Notes: generated by a model not told the origin, from the letters alone. Shown: positions 1 to 5,216, numbered from the stretch's first letter. The stretch is DNA of 7,947 nucleotides from Streptomyces sp. NRRL WC-3549 (GCF_000721935.1 NZ_KL585426.1:37653-45599), one strand, 5' to 3'. Program-made: numbers and translations.

Positions 1-109
1 CGGCGCTGCCGCGCGGTCAGCCTGATGACGGAGCGGAGGGCACCGCGAAAGGGCAGAAAGCAGTTCCGTGCCAGGCGACTTCGTGCAGCTTCAGTCGAAT
101 CACGACCTT

Positions 110-121
110 AAGTGAGCACTT
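110..121. promoter_or_regulatory. Short dyad upstream of the ATPase gene, possible operator
   Basis: The sequence AAGTG-AG-CACTT is a perfect 5-bp inverted repeat with a 2-base centre, about 90 bases before the likely start of the ATP-binding protein. It lies in locally AT-richer DNA, as expected for a control region. No convincing -35/-10 pair could be assigned. No supportable gene is seen in 1-211; one frame stays open to about base 111 but has no clear start or family signature. Regulatory function is inferred from symmetry and position only. Confidence 0.2.
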
Positions 122-211
122 CCGGTCGGCTGCCGGGACAGGACCGCGCGGTTCCCGACACTTATTACTCGATGGTCAGTGACAGGCGAGTCGAGAGCGG
201 GTGGCCGGTCC

Positions 212-667
212 ATGGAGAGCCGCGAAAGAGTCCCGGACCTCCCCGCGCCGTACGAAGGCGTGTGGCGCTTCACCGCCCCCGCCGTCGACGCCTCCGTACC
301 GCGGGCCCGGCACGCCGTGCGGGACCTGCTGAAGCGGCAGGGCGTACCCCTTGAGGACGGCATTCTGCACGGGCTGCTGCTGATCGTGTCGGAGCTCGTC
401 ACCAACGCCGTCAAGCACGCGGCCCTGCTCTCGCCCGAGCTCGCCGTGGAAGTGGCCATCGGGGCCGAGTGGGTCAGGGTCTCGGTCGAGGACGACCACC
501 CCTACCGCCCCACCGCCCTGGTCACGGACCACGGGCAGACGGGCGGCCGGGGGCTGCTGCTGGTCCGCGAGATCACGGGTGAGGCGGGCGGCAGCTGCCA
601 GGTGGAGCACACGGCGGGCGGCGGCAAGATCATCTGGGCGGCGCTGCCGCTCAAGACAGGGCTCTGA
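212..667 (+). CDS. ATP-binding protein, anti-sigma-factor (RsbW/SpoIIAB-like) histidine-kinase-type ATPase
   Basis: A 151-residue cytoplasmic protein consisting of essentially one GHKL (HATPase_c_2) domain. The N-box is visible as SELVTNAVKHA, with Glu61 and Asn65. A G1-like box follows at SVEDDHP (about 91-97), then the G2 glycine box GGRGLLLV (111-118), and the domain closes with GGGKIIWAALPL. In this family such proteins bind ATP/Mg and inhibit a sigma factor or phosphorylate an anti-sigma antagonist. Streptomyces carry dozens of orphan copies with unknown partners. No sigma factor or STAS-domain antagonist is adjacent, so the partner is unknown. The ATG at 212 places the domain normally; an in-frame GTG at 179 would add 11 residues. 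Neither has a strong ribosome-binding site, so the start is uncertain. The gene ends 24 bases from the convergent idi stop. Confidence 0.9.
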   Translation: MESRERVPDLPAPYEGVWRFTAPAVDASVPRARHAVRDLLKRQGVPLEDGILHGLLLIVSELVTNAVKHAALLSPELAVEVAIGAEWVRVSVEDDHPYRPTALVTDHGQTGGRGLLLVREITGEAGGSCQVEHTAGGGKIIWAALPLKTGL

Positions 668-691
668 CCGCCCCCCGCCCGCCGCGGCGGA

Positions 692-1285
692 TCACCAGCC
701 GGCCGACGGCCCGGTCAGCTCCCTGATCGCGGGCCGCGCCGCGTCCAGCACCGTCATGAACCACACCGAGAACGGGGCGGCGGCATGCCGTTCGGCGAGC
801 TCGGCCGCGGTCACGAACGCCGTCTCGCCCACCTCCTCCGCGTCCGGCCGCACCTGCTCCTGCACCATGCCGACGAAGAGGTGGTTGAACTCCTGCTCGA
901 CCAGCCCCGAGGCGGGATCGGGGTGGTTGTAGCGGACCGTGCCGGCCGCGGCGAGCAGTGAGGGCGAGACCCCCAGCTCCTCGTATGTGCGCCGCGCGGC
1001 GGCCGCGAAGGGAGCCTCGCCCGGGTAGGGGTGGCCGCAACAGGTGTTCGACCACACGCCGGGGGAGTGGTACTTGCCGAGCGCCCGGCGCTGCAGGAGC
1101 AGCCGCCCCTGCTCGTCGAAGAGGAACACGGAGAACGCCCGGTGCAACTGCCCGGGGGCCTGGTGGGCCGCGAGCTTCTCCGCCGTGCCGATCGTGGTGC
1201 CGCTCTCGTCGACCAGTTCGAGCATGATCGCTTCTGCTGTGCCGTTCGACGAGTTGTGCGTCACGGTGGCTGGTGTGGTCGGCAT
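692..1285 (-). CDS. idi: Isopentenyl-diphosphate delta-isomerase, type I
   Basis: A 197-residue cytoplasmic enzyme that interconverts isopentenyl diphosphate and dimethylallyl diphosphate, the C5 units for menaquinone, undecaprenyl phosphate, hopanoids and terpenes. The full active site of the Nudix-fold type I enzyme can be aligned by eye to E. coli Idi. His41 and His48 (spaced 7), His85, Glu130 and Glu132 are the metal ligands. Cys83 in NTCCGHP is the catalytic cysteine, Glu103 lies in the Nudix helix TYEELG, and Tyr119 precedes the VEQE motif. The ATG at 1285 is preferred because GAAGG lies 6 bases upstream; the other ATG at 1291 directly abuts that GAAGG and would add two residues. Streptomyces make C5 units by the MEP pathway, which yields both isomers, so this enzyme probably balances the pools. 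Monocistronic, with its own upstream region. Confidence 0.96.
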   Translation of the reverse strand: MPTTPATVTHNSSNGTAEAIMLELVDESGTTIGTAEKLAAHQAPGQLHRAFSVFLFDEQGRLLLQRRALGKYHSPGVWSNTCCGHPYPGEAPFAAAARRTYEELGVSPSLLAAAGTVRYNHPDPASGLVEQEFNHLFVGMVQEQVRPDAEEVGETAFVTAAELAERHAAAPFSVWFMTVLDAARPAIRELTGPSAGW

Positions 1286-1389
1286 ACCCATCCTTCGCTT
1301 TGGTTACCGGCCTCGTGCGCCGGACCCCTCGAGTCCGGTCAAGTCTGCCGCACAAAGGCCGCTTGTCCGCACTTCGGGTGCTGGCATGT

Positions 1390-1424
1390 CCGTTCCGCCG
1401 CACCGGGCGGGCGCGGCGGAACGG
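1390..1424. terminator. Strong 12-bp stem-loop upstream of idi, candidate terminator
   Basis: Bases 1390-1401 (CCGTTCCGCCGC) pair perfectly with 1413-1424 around an 11-base loop. No T-tract follows on either strand, but Streptomyces terminators often lack one. It lies about 105 bases before idi and 250 bases after the methyltransferase stop, both on the minus strand. It could therefore stop read-through into idi. Regulator binding or a leader structure are alternatives. Confidence 0.4.
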
Positions 1425-1461
1425 GCGTCACGCAGACCCCGAAGGCCCCGGTCAGGCGATC

Positions 1462-1481
1462 GTGCCCGCCGTCGCGGGCAC
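1462..1481. terminator. 8-bp stem with 4-base loop, candidate terminator
   Basis: GTGCCCGC (1462-1469) and GCGGGCAC (1474-1481) form a perfect 8-bp stem closed by the loop CGTC. It stands between the 1390-1424 hairpin and the methyltransferase gene. Stability is clear from sequence; the terminator role is inferred. Confidence 0.4.
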
Positions 1482-1629
1482 CGAACCGTCGCGGGCGCGC
1501 GCCCTCATCGCCTCTTCGGGCACCCCGAGCGGAGCCGGCCGGGGCGGATCCCGTACCGCGGCGCCGGGGCGAAGCCGCACGCCGGGGAGCACCCGGGACG
1601 CCCCGGCACGGGAACGTGTGACTCGCCCC

Positions 1630-1652
1630 GCCGCCGTGCCGCGTCCGGCGGC
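1630..1652 (-). terminator. Hairpin just after the methyltransferase gene
   Basis: GCCGCCG (1630-1636) pairs with CGGCGGC (1646-1652) around a 9-base loop, starting 19 bases beyond the methyltransferase stop codon. Its position fits a terminator for that gene. The surroundings are so GC-rich that alternative pairings exist and no T-tract is seen. Confidence 0.3.
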
Positions 1653-1670
1653 CGCCCCGGCGTGGACGGG

Positions 1671-2392
1671 CTACCGGGGACCGGAGGGGCGCAGCACGTA
1701 GCCGGCGTAGCCGTACTCCGTGCCGTGGTCCCGCCGCGCGGCCAGCTCCTCCCGGGTGGCCGCGAGCGCCTCGGCCATCCCGGGAGCCGAGGGGTCGGCC
1801 GCCGCGACCCGCTCGGCCAGCGGGACGTAGTACTCGTCCCAGTCGCTGTCGGGCTGCACCAGGACCCCGGTCACCCGCCAGCCCGCCGCCACGGCCGCCG
1901 CCGTGTTCGCCGCGACCGGGCGCAGCGTGGCCTGCGGCTCCCAGAAGGCCCGGGCACCCGGGGAGGGCGCGTCGGTCGTCCAGACGCAATCGGTGACCAC
2001 CATCGCCCCGCCGGGGGCGAGCAGGCGCCGCCAGTCACGCAGCGCGGTGTCGAACCCGATGACGTACGCCGACCCCTCGGCCCAGACCAGGTCGAAGGAG
2101 CCGTCGGCGAAGTCCGGGCCGGTGAGGTCGGCCATGTCCGCCCGGACGGTACGGATCCGGTCGCCGAGGCCGCGAGCCTCTGCAGGTCCACCGCCGTCAC
2201 CTCGGCGCCCGCCTCGGCGGCGAGCAGCAGGGAGGCCCTGCCCGGGCCGCAGCCCAGGTCGAGGACGCGGGGACGGCCGGGCCGCGGGCCCACCAGCTCC
2301 AGCAGCCGACGGGTGGTGGCGTCCGAGCCGGGGCTCTGCCTGGGCAGGGCGCGGTGCAGTGCGAAGAAGGCGTGGTACGTGTGGTCGGTCAA
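1671..2392 (-). pseudogene. Class I SAM-dependent methyltransferase, frameshifted
   Basis: The N-terminal part (2392 down to about 2185) encodes the SAM-binding motif I, VLDLGCGPGRAS (residues 43-54), and beta-2 ending in AVDL (67-70). The rest reads in a different frame from about 2170 to the stop. It begins ARGLGDRIRTVRADMADL, followed by DFADGSFDLVWAEGSAYVIGF (motif II/III region), LLAPGGAMVV and WDEYYVPLAERV. Between AVDL and the next block, related enzymes carry a helix of about a dozen residues that is missing here. The lesion is therefore best explained by a deletion of 3n+1 bases around 2165-2185, next to CTGCAG. The start chosen is TTG at 2392, with AAGGGA 8 bases upstream; a GTG at 2431 lacks such a site. 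The substrate is unknown. Real decay or a sequencing error are both possible. Confidence 0.75.
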
Positions 2393-2604
2393 CGTGGGAA
2401 TCCCTTGCACGAGAGGGTTTCCGGTCGGCACGGCGGCGCGGGACGCGCCGCGAGGTCAGCCGGGAACCCTGGGAATGAGGAAGGACCGGTCACTGCTCGG
2501 GGCAGCCGTCGTCGCGACCGTCATCCGCCTCAGCTCCTTCGGGATCCCACGGCCCCTCGGGGGGTGCCGGGCTCGGTGTGCACGGCGCAGACCCTAACAC
2601 CGAG

Positions 2605-2626
2605 GGCGGGTTCCGAAAGCCCCGCC
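2605..2626. terminator. Hairpin downstream of the transporter gene (second of two)
   Basis: GGCGGG (2605-2610) pairs with CCCGCC (2621-2626) around a 10-base loop, with a further G-T wobble outside. Together with 2665-2679 it makes a tandem structure after the transporter gene. The rest of the 300-base stretch 2393-2693 shows no supportable gene. An ATG-led 40-codon frame at 2475-2597 (+) has a hydrophobic beginning but no good ribosome-binding site. Confidence 0.3.
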
Positions 2627-2664
2627 TGCCCGGCGACGCCCGGCACGCAGCGCACGCCGCCTGC

Positions 2665-2679
2665 CCGCCCTCCGGGCGG
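2665..2679 (-). terminator. Probable terminator of the cation efflux gene
   Basis: CCGCCC (2665-2670) pairs with GGGCGG (2674-2679) around the loop TCC, 14 bases beyond the transporter stop codon. Compact stem, short loop and position fit an intrinsic terminator of the T-tract-free kind usual in Streptomyces. Confidence 0.45.
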
Positions 2680-2693
2680 ACTCCGGAACACGC

Positions 2694-3605
2694 CTAGTGG
2701 CAGAGCCTGGCCTCGTGTTCGGCGTGCCCGCTCGGCTCCAGCTGGAAGGTGCAGTGCTCCACGTCGAAGTGGTCCCCCAGGCAGCCCTGGAGCTCGTGCA
2801 GCAGCTTCTCGTGGCCGATCGAGTCGAGCATCTCCTGGTGCACCACCACGTGGGCGGAGAGGACCGGCATGCCGGAGGTGATCGTCCAGGCGTGCAGGTC
2901 GTGGATGTCCAGCACCCCGGGCAGGGCCATGAGGTGGGCGCGTACCTCCGCCATGTCGACGCCCTTGGGCGCGGCCTCCAGCAGGACGTCGAGCGTCTCC
3001 CGCAGCAGCTTGACCGTGCGCGGCACGATCATCAGGCCGATGAGGAGCGAGGCGATCGGGTCGGCGGCCTGCCAGCCGGTCGCCATGATGATCCCGGCCG
3101 ACACCAGCACCGTCACCGAGCCGAGGGTGTCCGCGAGGACCTCCAGATAGGCGCCCCGCACGTTGAGGCTCTCCTGCTGCCCGCGCATCAGCAGGGAGAG
3201 CGAGACGACGTTGGCGACCAGGCCGACCGCGGCGAACACGATGGCCAGCCCGCCGCGGGTGTCGGCCGGGGTGACGAAGCGTTCGACGGCCTCGAAGACC
3301 AGATAGCCGCCGACCCCGAGCAGCAGCAGGCAGTTGGCCAGTGCGGCGAGGATCTCGGCCCGGGCGAAGCCGAAGGTGCGGTTGGGGCCCGCCGGACGGT
3401 TGGCGAAGTGGATCGCCAGCAGCGCCATCCCCAGGCCCAGCGCGTCGGTCGCCATGTGCGCGGCGTCCGCGATCAGGGCGAGCGAGTCGGAGAGCAGCCC
3501 GCCGACGATCTCCGTGACCATGACGCCGAGCGTGATGACCAGCGCGATCCCTGTCTCTTATACGATGTGTATAAGAGACAGCCCGTGGTCGTGGCCAGCC
3601 CCCAT
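2694..3605 (-). CDS. Cation diffusion facilitator (Zn/Co/Cd efflux), interrupted near its 5' end
   Basis: Membrane antiporter of the CDF family (ZitB/CzcD-like), exporting divalent metal in exchange for protons. Translation from the ATG at 3605 (GGGAGG 7 bases upstream) gives MGAGHDHG, the start of the usual His-rich N-terminus. A 31-base foreign sequence then introduces a TAA stop at 3560-3558. Beyond it the same frame continues IALVITLGVMVTEIVGG and runs intact to the stop. TM2 carries the metal-site motif HMATD (His-x3-Asp). The TM5 site is EVLAD (Glu-x3-Asp) instead of the His-x3-Asp of ZitB. The C-terminal cytoplasmic domain has ALPGVLDIHDLHAWTITSG and ends in a His-rich tail. The longest intact frame starts at an internal ATG (3521), lacking TM1 and part of the N-terminus. 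The interruption is an assembly artefact, so the gene is probably whole in the organism, with roughly 20 or more residues lost at the junction. Confidence 0.88.
3551..3581. other. Back-to-back Tn5 mosaic ends: Nextera adaptor left in the assembly
   Basis: CTGTCTCTTATAC (3551-3563) is the first 13 bases of the reverse-complemented 19-base Tn5 mosaic end. GATGTGTATAAGAGACAG (3564-3581) is 18 of the 19 bases of the forward mosaic end. Joined tail to tail they resemble the Nextera mate-pair junction with 7 central bases missing. The 9 bases on the two sides (GCGCGATCC and CCCGTGGTC) are not duplicated, as they would be after a genuine Tn5 transposition. The low GC of this 31-mer stands out in its surroundings. 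Both flanks belong to one transporter gene, so a short genuine segment was replaced when contigs ending in adaptor were joined. Confidence 0.96.
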
Positions 3606-3627
3606 GAGAATGCCTCCCGAACACCTT

Positions 3628-3643
3628 CGTACACGGTTGTACG
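3628..3643. promoter_or_regulatory. 16-bp palindrome upstream of the cation efflux gene, candidate operator
   Basis: CGTACA-CGGT-TGTACG is a perfect 6+6 inverted repeat. It ends 23 bases before the transporter ATG and 10 bases before its ribosome-binding site (GGGAGG, complement of 3613-3618). On the coding strand it contains TACAAC and TACGAA, which could serve as -10 elements, so a bound repressor or activator would overlap the promoter. Metal efflux genes are commonly controlled by metal-sensing regulators; no regulator gene is adjacent, so identity is unknown. Confidence 0.45.
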
Positions 3644-3722
3644 CCTCGGACGCCGGCCGTCCGATGCGGCCAGTGAACTACGTGCCCGTGGTCGCGGGCA
3701 ACACGGCAGTGAACACCGTTGT

Positions 3723-3755
3723 CATCTGCTCTGACCTGCGCAGATGTTCGCAGGT
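3723..3755. promoter_or_regulatory. Two overlapping inverted repeats between galE and the efflux gene
   Basis: CATCTGC (3723-3729) pairs with GCAGATG (3740-3746), and ACCTGCG (3734-3740) pairs with CGCAGGT (3749-3755). Both stems are 7 bp and perfect, and they exclude one another. The element lies 27 bases past the galE stop and about 118 bases upstream of the transporter start, both on the minus strand. It could be a galE terminator, or an operator for the transporter of the long-dyad kind bound by ArsR/SmtB regulators. Sequence alone does not decide. Confidence 0.4.
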
Positions 3756-3781
3756 TCGTACGGCGTGGAAGGTGTGGCCGG

Positions 3782-4765
3782 TCACATCGCGCGGGCCTGC
3801 GGATGGCGCAGGCACCAGGCCGCCCAGGCCGACTCGACCATCTCCCGCACGCCGAGCCGGGCGGTCCAGTCGAACTCCCGTGTCATCCGTTCCACGGACG
3901 CCACGGCCCGGGCCGCGTCGCCGGGGCGGCGCGGCCCGGCCAGGGGCTCGGCGGGCCGCCCGGTGACCTCGCCCACCAGTGCGGCCAGCTCCCGCACGGA
4001 GACGCCCTCGCCGCGGCCGACGTTCAGCGTCAGGTCCTCGCCCGGCTCCCGCGCCAGGAGCCCGCGGGCCACGACGAGGTGCGCGTCGGCCAGGTCGTCG
4101 ACGTGGACGTAGTCGCGGACGCAGGTGCCGTCCGGTGTCGGGTAGTCGGTACCGAAGACCCGCGGTGCCTCGCCCCGGGTGAGCCGCTCGAAGAACATCG
4201 GTACGACGTTGGAGGTCCCGGTGTCCGAGAGCCGCGGCTCCGAGGCCCCCGCCACGTTGAAGTACCGCAGGCAGGCCGTGGAGACGCCGTGCGCCCGCCC
4301 CGCCGCCCGCACCAGCCACTCCCCGGCGAGCTTGGTCTCGCCGTACGGGTTGATCGGCGCGCACGGGGTGTCCTCCGTGATGTGCTCGACGTCCGGGACG
4401 CCGTACACCGCGGCCGACGACGAGAACAGGAAGCGCCGGACCCCGGCGGCGGCCACGGCCTCCAGGAGCACGGTGAGCCCGCCGATGTTCTCCCGGTAGT
4501 ACAGCAGCGGGTCCTCCACGGACTCGCCGACCTGCTTCTTCGCCGCGAGGTGCACCACCCCCGTGACACCGTGCTCGGCCAGCACCCGGTCCAGCAGCCC
4601 GCGGTCCGCCGTCGACCCGCGGACCAGCGGGACGTCCGGGCCCAGCCGTTCGGCGATCCCCGTGGAGAGGTCGTCGAGCACGACGACCCGTTCCCCGGCC
4701 CCGGTCATGGCCCGCGCCACGTGTGCCCCGATGTATCCCGCCCCGCCTGTGATCAGCCACGTCAT
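3782..4765 (-). CDS. galE: UDP-glucose 4-epimerase
   Basis: A 327-residue NAD-dependent short-chain dehydrogenase-family epimerase that interconverts UDP-glucose and UDP-galactose in the cytoplasm. The Rossmann glycine motif GGAGYIG is at 7-13 and the NAD-ribose acidic site DDLSTG begins at 31. The catalytic Ser lies in SSSAAVYG (about 117), with Tyr141 and Lys145 in the YGETK motif. LRYFNVAGA and VRDYVHVDDLADAH, both hallmark GalE segments, follow. Length matches actinobacterial GalE. The frame extends further upstream, but the ATG at 4765 puts MTWLITGG exactly where GalE proteins begin. No Leloir-pathway galT or galK is nearby, so a role in supplying UDP-galactose for a surface glycan is more likely than galactose catabolism. 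It diverges from the CDP-alcohol phosphotransferase operon. Confidence 0.95.
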   Translation of the reverse strand: MTWLITGGAGYIGAHVARAMTGAGERVVVLDDLSTGIAERLGPDVPLVRGSTADRGLLDRVLAEHGVTGVVHLAAKKQVGESVEDPLLYYRENIGGLTVLLEAVAAAGVRRFLFSSSAAVYGVPDVEHITEDTPCAPINPYGETKLAGEWLVRAAGRAHGVSTACLRYFNVAGASEPRLSDTGTSNVVPMFFERLTRGEAPRVFGTDYPTPDGTCVRDYVHVDDLADAHLVVARGLLAREPGEDLTLNVGRGEGVSVRELAALVGEVTGRPAEPLAGPRRPGDAARAVASVERMTREFDWTARLGVREMVESAWAAWCLRHPQARAM

Positions 4766-4772
4766 GGGCGTC

Positions 4773-4778
4773 AGCTTA
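4773..4778 (-). promoter_or_regulatory. Candidate -10 element for a leaderless galE transcript
   Basis: On the coding strand TAAGCT lies 7 bases before the galE ATG and fits the TANNNT Streptomyces -10 pattern. That spacing would start the transcript at or next to the ATG. No Shine-Dalgarno sequence is properly spaced (the nearest, GGAAG, is 17 bases away), which supports leaderless translation. No good -35 is seen. Confidence 0.4.
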
Positions 4779-4803
4779 GGCTTCCGTCCCCTCGTCCCGG
4801 ACC

Positions 4804-4828
4804 GCCCGGCCCCGCCGGGCCCGCGGGC
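4804..4828. promoter_or_regulatory. GC-rich hairpin plus palindrome in the galE/phosphotransferase divergent region
   Basis: GCCCGGC (4804-4810) pairs with GCCGGGC (4814-4820) around CCC, and the overlapping GCCCGCGGGC (4819-4828) is itself a perfect palindrome. It lies about 40 bases upstream of galE. It may insulate the divergent promoters or bind a regulator; base composition alone could also produce it. Confidence 0.25.
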
Positions 4829-4890
4829 GCGGTTTGTGGGACGGCACGCGGATCGACGATGATGATCACGAACGGCGCCGAAGGATGTCC

Positions 4891-4969
4891 GGTTCACTCG
4901 AACACGGACGGCCACTTCACCCGAACGAAGCACAAACGGGCGGTGAAATCGGTCTTCTGTTCATCCGAT
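4891..4969 (+). repeat. Phased TTCA(C/T)(C/T)CGA repeats, possible PHO-box-like regulator site
   Basis: Three similar 11-mers in direct orientation are seen: GTTCACTCGAA (4891-4901), CTTCACCCGAA (4914-4924) and GTTCATCCGAT (4959-4969). Their starts are 23 and 45 bases apart, close to two and four helical turns. An inverted half-site (GGTGAA, 4942-4947) lies between them. The units resemble the GTTCACC-type 11-base units bound by Streptomyces PhoP, although PHO boxes normally have adjacent units and these are separated. The array lies directly upstream of the predicted operon promoter. Binding is inference. Confidence 0.4.
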
Positions 4970-4971
4970 AG
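4945..4971 (+). promoter_or_regulatory. Candidate sigma-WhiG-like promoter for the phosphotransferase operon
   Basis: GAAA (4945-4948), a 15-base spacer and TCCGATAG (4964-4971) match the WhiG/SigD pattern TAAA-N15-GCCGATAA at 3 of 4 and 6 of 8 positions with exact spacing. The same spot also contains TAGCCT (4969-4974), a passable vegetative -10, but without a recognisable -35. Either would leave a leader of about 235 bases before the CTG start. Confidence 0.3.
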
Positions 4972-5040
4972 CCTCAGAGCCTGTCGGTGATCTCTGACCG
5001 GGCGGCCTCGCCCCGGCGCGCACGCTTCCCGCGTTGCCGA

Positions 5041-5146
5041 AATGCCCTGATAGCTCCGCTATGAGGGCGTTCCGGCGCCTTGGAAACGCGAGTACCGGAG
5101 CGCTTACGCCTTCCGGTCGAAGATCGCTCGGCAGACCCTCAGCCGA
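5041..5146 (+). promoter_or_regulatory. Structured 5' leader of the phosphotransferase operon, candidate cis-regulatory RNA
   Basis: Four stem-loops follow each other closely. P1 (5041-5071): AATGCCCT pairs with AGGGCGTT (one G-T wobble), then one G-G mismatch, then ATAGC with GCTAT around TCC. P2 (5067-5089): GCGTTCC pairs with GGAAACGC with one bulged A. It shares bases 5067-5071 with the 3' arm of P1, so the two are mutually exclusive. P3 (5094-5117): ACCGGA-GCG pairs with CGC-CT-TCCGGT around CTTA. P4 (5128-5146): TCGGC pairs with GCCGA. The first is unusually AT-containing for this genome, so it is not mere GC noise. I do not recognise any named riboswitch class. A regulatory role is inferred from structure and position. 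Confidence 0.4.
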
Positions 5147-5201
5147 CAGCCGCCGGCCCGCCCACGGGGTCGCGTCGTCGTGCGCCGTTCCCGTCACCGC
5201 C

Positions 5202-5207
5202 AAGGAG
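5202..5207 (+). promoter_or_regulatory. Ribosome-binding site that fixes the CTG start
   Basis: AAGGAG ends 9 bases before the CTG at 5217. In the phosphotransferase frame a TGA (5208-5210) lies immediately after it, so translation of that frame cannot begin further upstream. The first ATG/GTG-type codon in frame is the GTG at 5295, which has no such site. Confidence 0.65.
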
Positions 5208-5216
5208 TGAGTTCGT

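Larger units (their letters stand above)
1286..1670. other. Non-coding region between idi and the methyltransferase, rich in hairpins
   Basis: No gene is supported in these 385 bases. Open frames exist on both strands, but they have arginine/proline-rich low-complexity translations, no plausible ribosome-binding sites and no family signature, as expected from GC-rich shadow frames. The idi promoter should lie in the left part; an inverted repeat (CCGGAC/GTCCGG, 1320-1338) sits about 35 bases before the idi start. Three stronger hairpins further right are listed separately. Confidence 0.6.

Noticed and set aside
1..111. Open frame at the left edge, possibly the end of an upstream gene
   Set aside because: No frame shows recognisable protein features and several are open by chance; nothing supports a particular reading.
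679..690. Perfect palindrome CCGCCGCGGCGG between the convergent ATPase and idi genes
   Set aside because: It has no loop bases and consists only of C and G, so as RNA it would leave only a very short stem. It could be chance in this composition.
1044..2597. 517-codon open frame on the plus strand across idi, the intergenic region and the methyltransferase
   Set aside because: It runs antisense to two recognisable genes and through their intergenic region, with low-complexity translation. Open only because stop codons are rare in this GC-rich DNA.
2475..2597. Small plus-strand frame beginning MRKDRSLLGAAVVATVIRL
   Set aside because: The start resembles a signal peptide, but there is no usable ribosome-binding site. 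The remainder is Arg-rich with no cleavage site or family, and it ends after 40 codons.
3551..3581. Genuine Tn5-family transposon or miniature element
   Set aside because: Only the synthetic mosaic ends are present, back to back, with nothing between and no 9-bp target duplication.
2697..3734. 345-codon open frame antisense to the efflux gene
   Set aside because: Composition of a shadow frame, and it reads through the adaptor sequence (CLLYDVYKRQ), so it cannot be a natural protein.
5041..5146. Assignment of the leader to a known riboswitch such as c-di-AMP, TPP, SAM or cobalamin
   Set aside because: None of the conserved sequence blocks of these classes that I know could be found; only the hairpins are evident.
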